16,120 bases of DNA from an uncultured Rickettsiales bacterium (lineage in GTDB: Bacteria; Pseudomonadota; Alphaproteobacteria; Rickettsiales; UBA1997), in the NCBI GenBank assembly GCA_951801155.1, contig CATOLK010000009.1, positions 1 through 16,120 on the forward strand. Reading direction: 5' to 3'. The first letter of the stretch is position 1, and every line of letters starts with the position of its first letter. Shown piece by piece: positions 1-6,892 of the stretch. Below the pieces are notes generated by a model. That model was not told the origin of the DNA and did not search any database. It saw only the letters and a program-made list of their open reading frames with translations. The translations under genes were made by a program, and so were the position numbers.

Positions 1-71
1 TAAATATAAAAGTAAAAATGAGGAAAGTTTTTCCCAAATGATATGAACCAGTACACAAAATCAAAAATATC

Positions 72-99
72 TTGAAATTTAAAAAATATCTTATATAAT
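72..99 (+). promoter_or_regulatory. Sigma-70-type promoter for tRNA-Lys (and probably infA-maf)
   Basis: A -35 box TTGAAA at 72-77 and a perfect -10 box TATAAT at 94-99 are separated by 16 bases. Transcription would start near 105-107, just before the tRNA at 110. No second promoter is obvious in the 39 bases between the tRNA and infA, so infA and maf may be read from this promoter through the tRNA. Confidence 0.7.
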
Positions 100-109
100 A
101 TGCAGGAAA

Positions 110-185
110 GGATTCTTAGCTTAGTTGGTAGAGCGACTGACTCTTAATCAGTAGGTCGCGGGTTCGAATCCCGCAGAATCCACCA
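110..185 (+). tRNA. tRNA-Lys (anticodon CTT)
   Basis: The full cloverleaf can be drawn by eye. The acceptor arms GGATTCT (110-116) and AGAATCC (175-181) pair perfectly. The D-arm contains GGTAGAGC, the anticodon stem is ACTGA/TCAGT (136-140/148-152), the loop is CTCTTAA with anticodon CTT at 143-145, and the T-arm is GCGGG-TTCGAAT-CCCGC. Discriminator A182 is followed by an encoded CCA at 183-185. Total length is 76 nt. CTT reads the lysine codon AAG, which is rare in this AT-rich sequence, so a separate UUU-reading tRNA-Lys should exist elsewhere. Confidence 0.97.
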
Positions 186-224
186 TTACATGTGTAATAA
201 ATTTATTAATTTTATGTTTATTTT

Positions 225-449
225 ATGTCAAAAGAAGATGTTATAATAATGCAGGGAACGGTTACCGAAGTTTTACCAAATACAATTTTTAGAGTTCAAT
301 TAGTAGAGATGGGAGATACAATTATTACGGCTTATATATCTGGTAAAATAAGAAAAAATAAAATTAGAATATTAAAAGGTGATACTGTTGAATTAGAAAT
401 GACATCCTATGATTTAACAAAAGGTCGAATTACAAGGAGACTTAAATAG
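225..449 (+). CDS. infA: Translation initiation factor IF-1
   Basis: IF-1 binds the ribosomal A site during initiation and assists IF-2 and IF-3. The 74-residue product has the usual length and is almost entirely the S1-like OB fold. Hallmarks along the sequence are KEDVIIMQGTV (3-13), LPNTIFRV (17-24), a short acidic insert, ISGKIRKNKIRIL (39-51), GDTVELE and YDLTKGRI. No clear Shine-Dalgarno precedes the ATG; the leader is nearly all A and T. An ATG at 214 is out of frame. The stop codon TAG shares its last base with the GTG start of maf, so the two genes are probably translationally coupled. infA next to maf is a common alphaproteobacterial arrangement. Confidence 0.97.
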   Translation: MSKEDVIIMQGTVTEVLPNTIFRVQLVEMGDTIITAYISGKIRKNKIRILKGDTVELEMTSYDLTKGRITRRLK

Positions 450-1015
450 TGGACTTTATTTTAGCTTCTCAATCCAAATTTAGACTGCAATTATTAGAAA
501 AAATTTATTGCGTTCCTAAAAAAATAGTTCCGGCAGATATAGATGAGAGCCCACTCAAAAAAGAAAAACCAGAAGATTATGTAAAAAGAATTGCAAAATC
601 AAAAGCTATGAAAGTAGCAGAAAACTATAAAAATGAGAATATTTTAGCTGCTGATTCTATAGTTGCTTTAAATAGACAAATAATTCAGAAACCACACGAT
701 GTTGAAGAAACTAAAACTTTTCTAAAAAAATATTCTAACAAAAATATCAGAGCTTTAACGGGTGTTTGTTTTATAAAAAAAGATGGTGCATTAATATTAA
801 AGCTAGTTGAAACAAAAATAAAATTTAAATCTTTAAATGACAGAGATATAAATGATAGTATAAAATATTCGAAAAATTTAAGTTGTGCCGGCGGTATCAG
901 TATAGAAAACTTTTCAGAATGCCTTATAAAAAAAATAAATGGTTCTTATTCAAATATTGTTGGTTTACCATTATATGAGGTGAGAAATATACTTATTTCT
1001 TGTGGAGTTTTATAA
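449..1015 (+). CDS. maf: Maf-family nucleoside triphosphate pyrophosphatase
   Basis: Maf proteins hydrolyse non-canonical or modified NTPs to monophosphates, keeping them out of nucleic acids. The 188-residue product shows the family signatures: N-terminal ILASQSKFR (4-12, phosphate-binding loop), the DIDES segment near 30-34, RIAKSKA (47-53), AADSIV (67-72, with the presumed catalytic base Asp69), QKP (80-82), LTGV, and the C-terminal GSYSNIVGLPLYEV block. Translation starts at GTG (449-451), overlapping the infA stop by one base; there is no other start that keeps the N-terminal motif. The 3' end overlaps the convergent thiamine pyrophosphokinase gene by 6 bases. Which subfamily substrate applies (dTTP/UTP or m7GTP) cannot be told from reading alone. 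Confidence 0.95.
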   Translation: MDFILASQSKFRLQLLEKIYCVPKKIVPADIDESPLKKEKPEDYVKRIAKSKAMKVAENYKNENILAADSIVALNRQIIQKPHDVEETKTFLKKYSNKNIRALTGVCFIKKDGALILKLVETKIKFKSLNDRDINDSIKYSKNLSCAGGISIENFSECLIKKINGSYSNIVGLPLYEVRNILISCGVL

Positions 1016-1660
1016 ATATCTGTTAATTATAATAACTGCTAAACCATTTTTTAATGTAATTGTTATTTTATCTTTTTCAATTATATTTGAAATTCCACCA
1101 ACAAATCCAAAATCTAAATCAATTTTATTGAGTGGCCATTTTAAATCGTTGCAACAAATTTCTTTTACATTTGTCAAAGGTATAATTGATAAAGTTTTTC
1201 CTTTTTTATTTTCTATTTCTAATTTATCTTTTAGTAAATAAATTTCTTCATTATCTCCAATAATCTTACATTTAATTTTATTTGGTATATATTTAAGTGT
1301 CAATAAAGTACAAAGTGTGTGATCGAATCTATCACCAGTTCCACATAAAATTATTATTTTGTTAATATTTTGTTTATATTTATCCAAAATATATTTTAAT
1401 GAAAAAAATAAATCACTTTCATCTTGGTTATCTTTTAGTATTATTTTTGTAAAATTAGATTTATAATTATCTAATATTTTTTGATCAATAGAATCAAAAT
1501 CTCCAAAAATATAATGAGGAATGTAATTTTTATTTATTTTATATAAATTGTTCAAACCACCATCAACACAAATAATTTTATCAAAACTTAAAAAATAATC
1601 TTTTGGTAAAATATTTGGTATATTTTCGCAATTTCCATTAACAATAAATAATATATTCAC
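1010..1660 (-). CDS. thiN: Thiamine pyrophosphokinase
   Basis: This enzyme transfers pyrophosphate from ATP to thiamine to make the cofactor thiamine diphosphate, allowing use of salvaged thiamine. The 216-residue product carries the catalytic-domain motifs VDGG (32-35), GDFDS (53-57, metal/ATP-binding aspartates), a DNQDESDL segment (77-84) and GTGDRFDH (107-114). The C-terminal half, with GKTLSIIPL and a GGISN stretch, fits the thiamine-binding beta domain. The start is GTG at 1660-1658, three bases after the stop of the small membrane-protein gene, so the two probably form one transcript. The 3' end overlaps maf convergently. No thiamine biosynthesis genes are visible here, which fits a salvage role. 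Confidence 0.9.
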   Translation of the reverse strand: MNILFIVNGNCENIPNILPKDYFLSFDKIICVDGGLNNLYKINKNYIPHYIFGDFDSIDQKILDNYKSNFTKIILKDNQDESDLFFSLKYILDKYKQNINKIIILCGTGDRFDHTLCTLLTLKYIPNKIKCKIIGDNEEIYLLKDKLEIENKKGKTLSIIPLTNVKEICCNDLKWPLNKIDLDFGFVGGISNIIEKDKITITLKNGLAVIIINRYL

Positions 1661-1663
1661 TTT

Positions 1664-1927
1664 TTATATTAATAATTTAATTATACCTATAATATCTATA
1701 GTTAAATAGACAAATGAATTTATTGCTAAACCAAAACTTTTTTTTACTAAAGCACTTATTAAACAATTTAAAGTATTTATAATATAAATTGTATACAATA
1801 GTATAAAATTTGCATCTTGCATTTTAAAAGTAATATAAGATGCCGCTAGCACTCCACTAATAATACAACTTATTTCATTAATAAATAATAATTTATTATT
1901 TTGCCATTCGTCTTTAAACCAACCCAT
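1664..1927 (-). CDS. Small membrane protein of unknown function, upstream of thiN
   Basis: I do not recognise this 87-residue protein. It begins MGWFKDEWQNNKLLF and then has three hydrophobic stretches that could each cross the membrane, at about residues 14-36, 39-60 and 66-87, leaving almost no soluble part. Basic residues are few (KK at 62-63). ATG at 1927 is the only sensible start, but no Shine-Dalgarno is visible. The stop lies 3 bases before the thiN start, so co-expression with thiamine pyrophosphokinase is likely. That makes a part in thiamine uptake an attractive but unsupported guess. It is probably a real gene, given the consistent hydrophobic pattern and coupling to thiN. Confidence 0.6.
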   Translation of the reverse strand: MGWFKDEWQNNKLLFINEISCIISGVLAASYITFKMQDANFILLYTIYIINTLNCLISALVKKSFGLAINSFVYLTIDIIGIIKLLI

Positions 1928-2013
1928 GATATTAAATATATTTTATTGTTTTCTGTTTTTATTTTATATATAAAAAGTTTTATTTCAAATAATATTTATT
2001 TAATGTATATTTA

Positions 2014-2043
2014 TTTTAATTCTAATTATTGTTAGAATTAAAA
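2014..2043. repeat. Perfect 12-bp inverted repeat (hairpin) downstream of the Mla operon
   Basis: TTTTAATTCTAA at 2014-2025 and TTAGAATTAAAA at 2032-2043 are exact reverse complements around the 6-base loop TTATTG. The hairpin lies about 90 bases past the stop of the lipoprotein gene. It lacks a GC-rich stem and a following T-run in either direction, so it is not a textbook terminator, although it could stabilise an mRNA 3' end. The rest of the 1928-2134 spacer holds only the 60-bp repeat at 2068-2127. Confidence 0.6.
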
Positions 2044-2067
2044 AATTTAAATATCAATCCATTCCAA

Positions 2068-2127
2068 CATAAAAATAAATAATTCTAAAATACGAATAAT
2101 ACTATTTAATGTGTAAATGGGTAGTGC
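2068..2127 (-). repeat. 60-bp dispersed intergenic repeat, copy 1
   Basis: Read on the minus strand from 2127 to 2068, this segment begins GCACTACCCATTTACACAT and ends in TTATTTATTTTTATG. It matches 15985-16044 on the plus strand at 55 of 60 positions without gaps; four of the five differences are transitions. It starts 7 bases beyond the stop codon of the lipoprotein gene. It contains no useful open reading frame in either direction. Confidence 0.85.
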
Positions 2128-2134
2128 CTAATTA

Positions 2135-2704
2135 CTAATATATTATATCTTCTGCAATTTTTTTACTTAATTCTGAAATTAACAAATTATATTCATTAAC
2201 TAATTTAGAATAATCAATTTTATCAATTGAAATTTTATTTAATAAATTTATATGTTTTGTTTCAATTTTACCATATTTATCTTTTATTGTATAAAAAGAA
2301 TCCAACTCCACAAAACCATTAAAATTTCCATCCATTCTATTTACTTCAATTTGAATTACATAATCAAAATTATCTTTTTCAAAATTAATGGATTTTGCAG
2401 TAAAGTTTTTATTATAACTAGATATATTATCCGCTACAGCTCTTTGAATAGAATATTGTAAAGATTCCAACCATCTATTTGTTTCAGAAACACTAAATTC
2501 TGATTCATTTTTTACTGTAACTATTTGTGGACGGCTTAAATAATTTGGAATAATTACTTGTTTTATACCTATACTAATTTTTTTATTATTTTCAATTTCA
2601 AAATTATTATTTTTTATCGCCGTTATATTATAAAAATTTGATGGCTTACTGGTAGCACAACTAACTATTAAAAAACATAATAATAAAAAACAAATTTTTT
2701 TCAT
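2135..2704 (-). CDS. PqiC-like ABC-transport auxiliary lipoprotein (partner of the MlaEFD system)
   Basis: The 189-residue protein starts with a lipoprotein signal, a hydrophobic run followed by the lipobox IVSC with acceptor Cys16. It should therefore be anchored in a membrane facing the periplasm, most likely the outer membrane. The mature part matches the ABC-type transport auxiliary family (PqiC/YmbA type): the NYLSRPQIVT block (54-63), then NRWLESL (76-82) and RAVADNI (88-94) are its most conserved region. In PqiABC, the lipoprotein is thought to meet the MCE protein at the outer membrane; a similar job with the MlaD-like protein encoded just upstream is inferred. An AGGAG Shine-Dalgarno lies 5 bases before the ATG. 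The gene follows mlaD by 20 bases and ends the operon. Confidence 0.85.
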   Translation of the reverse strand: MKKICFLLLCFLIVSCATSKPSNFYNITAIKNNNFEIENNKKISIGIKQVIIPNYLSRPQIVTVKNESEFSVSETNRWLESLQYSIQRAVADNISSYNKNFTAKSINFEKDNFDYVIQIEVNRMDGNFNGFVELDSFYTIKDKYGKIETKHINLLNKISIDKIDYSKLVNEYNLLISELSKKIAEDIIY

Positions 2705-2724
2705 AAATTCTCCTATTTTTAAAA

Positions 2725-3519
2725 TTAATAATCGTTTTTACCCTTTAATAGAGATTCTGGATGCCTTTCCAAATAATCAATAAAATTATGCAAAGATTTA
2801 GCAGCTTCCCCAATATTCTTTACAGTACCATTTAAATTATCAAATAATTCAGAAATATCAATATTTTTATTATTTGTTTTATTAATTTTTTTTATAAATA
2901 TTGCAGTTTCATCCATAATAATTGGCAAATGTTTATTTATAGTATAAAGTAATAAATTAATATTTTCTATTATATCTTTAATCGGTAAATTTTGTAAACC
3001 TCTTGTTAATTCTCCTTTTGATGATAAAACTGTAGGAATCTCAACTATATTATTATCTTCAAATTTGTGTTTTAATTCAATTTTTGAATTTGGTAAAATT
3101 TCCAACTCTATCATCAATTGCCCTGTAATTATACTATATGTATTAAGTCTGCCTTTTAAACCCTCATTTACCAATCTTTCAACAAACAATTGCTTATCTT
3201 CAAGTTTTTCTTGATTAGTGGTTTTAAAAATATTATCAAAATCTATACTAATATATACGGGAATACTAAAAGATAAATTTTCTTTATCAACTATAAGATC
3301 TATTTTTGAGACTTTTCCAATTTCTACACCTCTGAACATAACCGGAGAACCAATACTTAAATTTTGTATAGGTTCATTAAAATATAGTACAAATAAGCTA
3401 TCTTTTTTTACAAAAATTCTTCCTTTGATTAAAATAAAAAAAGACATCAAAAACAATAATATTCCAATTATTACAAATAAACCTATAAATTTTTTATTTA
3501 TCATTTTTTTATTGGTCAT
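2725..3519 (-). CDS. mlaD: MCE-domain phospholipid-transport protein (MlaD/PqiB-like)
   Basis: This is the periplasmic substrate-binding part of an Mla-type lipid transporter. The 264-residue protein has a short basic N-terminus, one membrane anchor at about 11-31, and a single MCE domain from about 42 to 140. The domain contains the typical IQNLSIGSPVMFRGVEIGKV (51-70) and LVNEGLKGRLNTYS followed by ITGQLMIELE (116-140). The last 100 residues look helical, as expected for the tube-lining tail. The single MCE domain fits MlaD rather than multi-domain PqiB, yet the downstream PqiC-type lipoprotein and the absence of mlaC and mlaB nearby are typical of a non-E. coli arrangement. The ATG overlaps the mlaF stop as ATGA and has a GAGG Shine-Dalgarno upstream. 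Confidence 0.9.
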   Translation of the reverse strand: MTNKKMINKKFIGLFVIIGILLFLMSFFILIKGRIFVKKDSLFVLYFNEPIQNLSIGSPVMFRGVEIGKVSKIDLIVDKENLSFSIPVYISIDFDNIFKTTNQEKLEDKQLFVERLVNEGLKGRLNTYSIITGQLMIELEILPNSKIELKHKFEDNNIVEIPTVLSSKGELTRGLQNLPIKDIIENINLLLYTINKHLPIIMDETAIFIKKINKTNNKNIDISELFDNLNGTVKNIGEAAKSLHNFIDYLERHPESLLKGKNDY

Positions 3520-4283
3520 TTTTTACCTCTACTTAAAAAATTAAAAACTTTTTCATTTGGCGGATTTTTTAATAATTCTTTAGGATCTCCTTTTGCTATT
3601 ATTGTTTTTTCTTCAATATCTAAAAATATAGAATTATTACCAATAGCAAAAATTGAACTTAATTCATGAGTAACTACGACTATAGTAGTTCCCAAACTTT
3701 TATTTATTTCTAAAATTAAATCATCTAAAAGTTTTGAACTTATAGGATCCAATCCAGCTGATGGCTCATCAAAATATACAATTTTTGGATCTAAAGCTAA
3801 AGCTCTAGCAAGTCCTGCCCTTTTTTTCATACCACCACTTATTTCAGAAGGATAAAAATCTTCAAAACCAGCCAAACCAACTAAAGCAAGCTTAAACTGT
3901 ACTAAATCTTTAATATCTTGTTTTGAATAATCTGTATATTGTTGCAATGGCAGAGCTACATTTTCTCCTAAAGTCATAGAACTAAATAAAGCCCCGCTTT
4001 GGTATAATATACCTGTTTGCTTCATTATTTCATTTTTTATTTTATTTTTTGATTTATATAAATCAAAACCATTTATATAAACATTACCAATTGTAGGTTT
4101 TTTTAGCCCAGTTAAAATTTTTAGTAAACTACTTTTTCCACAACCACTACCTCCCATAATTATAAAAACATCTCCTTTATTAACTTCAAAATTTACATTT
4201 TTCATTAATGTAAAATCATCATAGGCTATTGTTAAATTTTTTACTTTTATAGGATAAACTATTGAAGTATTTTTATCTGTCAT
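3516..4283 (-). CDS. mlaF: ABC transporter ATP-binding protein, MlaF-like
   Basis: This ATPase drives the lipid-transport complex with MlaE. In the 255-residue product, the Walker A motif GGSGCGKSS is at 44-52, the Q-loop at Gln95, the signature ISGGMKKR at 148-155, Walker B with FDEPSAGLDP at 171-180, and the switch His206. ISGGMKKR is characteristic of the MlaF/Ttg2A group. I place the start at the ATG at 4283, which overlaps the mlaE stop as ATGA and has GAGG 10 bases upstream. A longer frame back to 4337 would begin deep inside mlaE and adds an unconserved asparagine-rich stretch. The stop overlaps the mlaD start, again as ATGA. Confidence 0.93.
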   Translation of the reverse strand: MTDKNTSIVYPIKVKNLTIAYDDFTLMKNVNFEVNKGDVFIIMGGSGCGKSSLLKILTGLKKPTIGNVYINGFDLYKSKNKIKNEIMKQTGILYQSGALFSSMTLGENVALPLQQYTDYSKQDIKDLVQFKLALVGLAGFEDFYPSEISGGMKKRAGLARALALDPKIVYFDEPSAGLDPISSKLLDDLILEINKSLGTTIVVVTHELSSIFAIGNNSIFLDIEEKTIIAKGDPKELLKNPPNEKVFNFLSRGKK

Positions 4284-5392
4284 ATACCAAATACCTCGCA
4301 AATTAAAGTTATAATTCCAGTTGAAATTATTATCCAAACTATTGAACTTACAACGGATTTAGTTGTTGCTTTTCCAACTTCATCTGCATCTTTTCCACAA
4401 TTTATACCATAATAACAACCACATAATGCTATAATAATTCCAAATACTAAACCATGAAAAATTCCAATTGAAAAATTATTCAAATCTAATACATCAATAG
4501 ACATTTGATAATATTTTTGAGGTGGAATATTCAATATAAAAATTCCGACAAACCCCCCGCCGATTATTCCAATTATATTTGAAAGTAAAGTCAAAAAAGG
4601 CATAGTAATAATTAGAGACAAAATTCTTGGTAAAAGTAAAAAATCTACTACAGGAATTCCCATAGTTTTTAAAGCGTCGATTTCTTCATTTACTTGCATA
4701 GTTCCAATAGTAGCTGCGTAATTTGCACCAGTCCTACCAGCCATTATTATAGCCGTCATTACTGCACCCATAATTCGAACCATTGCAATAGAAACTAAAC
4801 TTGCCACATAAATTTCTGCACCAAAAGCTTTTAATTGTATTGAACCTACAAAAGCTAAAATAAGACCTACCATAAAACTAATTAAAGATACTATTGGAAC
4901 AGCTTTATAGCTACAATCCTCTAAAGACATTAAAAAATCATCAACTCGCATAACTGCTTTTGAAAAAATAAAATTTTTTAATGAAAGTAAAGATATTTTT
5001 AAAAATAAGAATCCTTTTGTACATGAGTTTACAGAATTTAAAAAACTATTTCCAATATTTTCAAAAAAACTTTCTTCTGTTTTATTTTTAGTACTTGGCT
5101 TTCTATCTACGGAAAAGGCAAGCTTGATTAAAGATTTTAAATTTTCTGGTAATTTATCTAAATTTATTTTTATTTGTCTCTCTTTGCTTATTTTTACTAA
5201 TTTGAATATTATTACTGCTAAACTCGAATCCCATTTTTTTAAATTTTCAGCATTAAAATTTATTACTTTTATGTCGTTTTTGTTGGCTAAATTCAATATT
5301 TCTTCTTTTTCTTTAAAATTTTTATATTGTATATAATTGCCAGATAATATTATATTTAATTTATTTTTCTCAACTAAATAATTTAAACTCAA
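4280..5392 (-). CDS. mlaE: MlaE-like permease with an N-terminal STAS-like domain
   Basis: This is the membrane core of the Mla-type lipid ABC transporter. The 370-residue protein begins with a STAS-like segment of about 95 residues; WDSSLAV at 54-60 corresponds to the usual family core. The MlaE permease domain follows from about 125 onward with five or six hydrophobic segments. The most conserved block is MAGRTGANYAATIG (217-230) continuing into EEIDALKTMGI (236-246), the coupling region to MlaF. In E. coli the STAS partner is a separate protein, MlaB; here it appears fused, as in many alphaproteobacteria. The start appears to be TTG at 5392-5390 without a clear Shine-Dalgarno, so the exact N-terminus is uncertain. 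It follows the prepilin peptidase gene by 42 bases. Confidence 0.92.
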   Translation of the reverse strand: MSLNYLVEKNKLNIILSGNYIQYKNFKEKEEILNLANKNDIKVINFNAENLKKWDSSLAVIIFKLVKISKERQIKINLDKLPENLKSLIKLAFSVDRKPSTKNKTEESFFENIGNSFLNSVNSCTKGFLFLKISLLSLKNFIFSKAVMRVDDFLMSLEDCSYKAVPIVSLISFMVGLILAFVGSIQLKAFGAEIYVASLVSIAMVRIMGAVMTAIIMAGRTGANYAATIGTMQVNEEIDALKTMGIPVVDFLLLPRILSLIITMPFLTLLSNIIGIIGGGFVGIFILNIPPQKYYQMSIDVLDLNNFSIGIFHGLVFGIIIALCGCYYGINCGKDADEVGKATTKSVVSSIVWIIISTGIITLICEVFGI

Positions 5393-5434
5393 ATTAATTT
5401 TTATTTTTATATATTATATTAATGGTATAATTAT

Positions 5435-6163
5435 TTATTTAAAAATCAATATTAAATACATACTTATTAAAATAATTGGCGCAAAAGGAAAAATTTCTTC
5501 TTTTTTAAATTTTTTCCAACAAATATAGAATATAATACCAGTAATACCTGATATAAAAAGAAAAATACCAAAATTTTTAATACTCAAAAAAATTCCACAA
5601 TTTGCCATTAATTTTGCGTCATTATCGCCTAAAACTTTCTTATTTTTGATATTTTCCATGATTATTCTTAAAATTTCTGTAGTACCATAATAAACAACAG
5701 AAGAAAATAATAAAAATATTGGATCTGTAGGACTAAATATAACATATATTATTGCAAAAATTACTAGTAATAATATTGATTGTATTGTAATTTCATAGTA
5801 CTCAAAATCTATCATAATTATTGTTAAAATCAAACTAAATAATAAGCCAAAATACAATGAGTAGAAACCAAAGCTGAATTTAAAAAATATTAAAGTATAT
5901 ATAAACAAATTTATTAGTTCAGCTATAAAACATCTTGGATTAATTTTTTCATTACAATTTAAACATTTTCCTTTTTGTATAATAAAAGATAATATTGGAA
6001 TTAATGATTTAATAGTTAATTTTACTCCACATTTAGAACAATAAAAGTTTTTTAAATCAATTTTTTCTTTTTTTTGCAATTGATAAGCTATTGTTGTAAA
6101 AATTCTTCCAACACAAACTCCAAAAGCAATAAACAACAAAAAAAATAAAATATTTGTAATCAT
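5435..6163 (-). CDS. Prepilin peptidase (A24 family, PilD-like)
   Basis: These inner-membrane aspartic proteases cut and often N-methylate type IV prepilins and pseudopilins. Numbering from the chosen start (242 residues), there are two CxxC pairs at 42-45 and 67-70 in the cytoplasmic loop, then several membrane helices. The first catalytic Asp is probably Asp119 in MIDFEYYEI, and the second is Asp182 in LGDNDAKLMANCG. The usual GxGD motif is thus GDND, keeping Gly and Asp but replacing the middle glycine. The ATG at 6163 is preferred over a TTG at 6190 because GGAG lies just upstream and the reading frame of the broken rlmB ends one base before it. No pilin or pilus-assembly gene is in the window. 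Confidence 0.85.
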   Translation of the reverse strand: MITNILFFLLFIAFGVCVGRIFTTIAYQLQKKEKIDLKNFYCSKCGVKLTIKSLIPILSFIIQKGKCLNCNEKINPRCFIAELINLFIYTLIFFKFSFGFYSLYFGLLFSLILTIIMIDFEYYEITIQSILLLVIFAIIYVIFSPTDPIFLLFSSVVYYGTTEILRIIMENIKNKKVLGDNDAKLMANCGIFLSIKNFGIFLFISGITGIIFYICWKKFKKEEIFPFAPIILISMYLILIFK

Positions 6164-6164
6164 T

Positions 6165-6892
6165 TTAACTCCATAATTGATATATAGCAATTGCTGCAGC
6201 TACAGAAGCATTAAGGCTTTCAACATCCTGTGAAATATTTATTTTATACAAAGCATCGCAATTTTTTTTAATCAACTACCTTTACCTTCATTACCGACAA
6301 TTAAACATAAATTTTCACTATTTGTTATAGTTTTAATATTTCCCTGTGCTTCACCAGCAAGTCCTATTATAAAATAACCTGTATTTTTTAATATTTCAAG
6401 AGTTTTATTAATATTTATCACTTCAATAATATTAATAACTTCACTTAAACCAGCCGAAGATTTTACTATTACCGCAGAATCTTTTGGAGAATTGTATTTA
6501 GTTGTTATTATATATCTTACATCAAATGCAGCTGCGGTTCTAATAATAGCACCTATATTATGAGGATCTGTTAATTGATCTAAAATTAATAATTTCGGTA
6601 AATTATTTTTATTTTTACATTCATTCCAAATAAAACTATCTAGTTCAATTTTTTTAGGGTTTGAAACTAAAGCAACATAACCTTGGTGATTAACTGATTC
6701 TGAAAAAAGTTTATTTAAATCATTATTATTTTTAAACTCAATTAAATTATTTATGTTTTTAATATTATTATCTTTTATATATTTTTTTAATTCTTCCAAA
6801 TTGGAAGTATAAATTTTAAAAAACCTTCTATTTTCATTTTTTAAAGCCAAAAATATCGGATGTTTTCCATAAATTAAAGTTTTATTATTCAT
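6165..6892 (-). pseudogene. rlmB: 23S rRNA 2'-O-methyltransferase RlmB (TrmH/SpoU family), frameshifted
   Basis: RlmB methylates the ribose of a 23S rRNA guanosine. From ATG 6892 the frame is typical: YGKHPIFLAL (8-17) in the substrate-binding domain, then LDQLTDPHNIGAIIRTAAAF (104-123, SpoU motif 1) and LCLIVGNEGKG (195-205, motif 2). It then stops at a TGA (6272-6274) after GKGS. In another frame, the missing tail continues immediately as LIKKNCDALYKINIS, then QDVESLNASVAAAI (motif 3) and IYQLWS, ending at TAA 6167-6165. Restoring 7 bases before the break would give 244 codons and the normal family spacing of eight residues between GKG and Cys. As read, the protein loses part of its SAM-binding knot. 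The start overlaps the DUF1460 gene by 8 bases. A sequencing error remains possible. Confidence 0.85.

Noticed and set aside
22..34. Small hairpin GGAAA-GTT-TTTCC near the left edge
   Set aside because: Five base pairs with no following T-run; not enough to call a terminator.
4284..4337. N-terminal extension of 18 residues on MlaF
   Set aside because: It would overlap mlaE by 58 bases, is not family-like, and the ATG at 4283 has a GAGG site and an ATGA junction with mlaE.
6262..6269. A8 tract in rlmB as a programmed slippage site
   Set aside because: The stop TGA in the upstream frame comes before the tract, so slippage there could not join the two frames.
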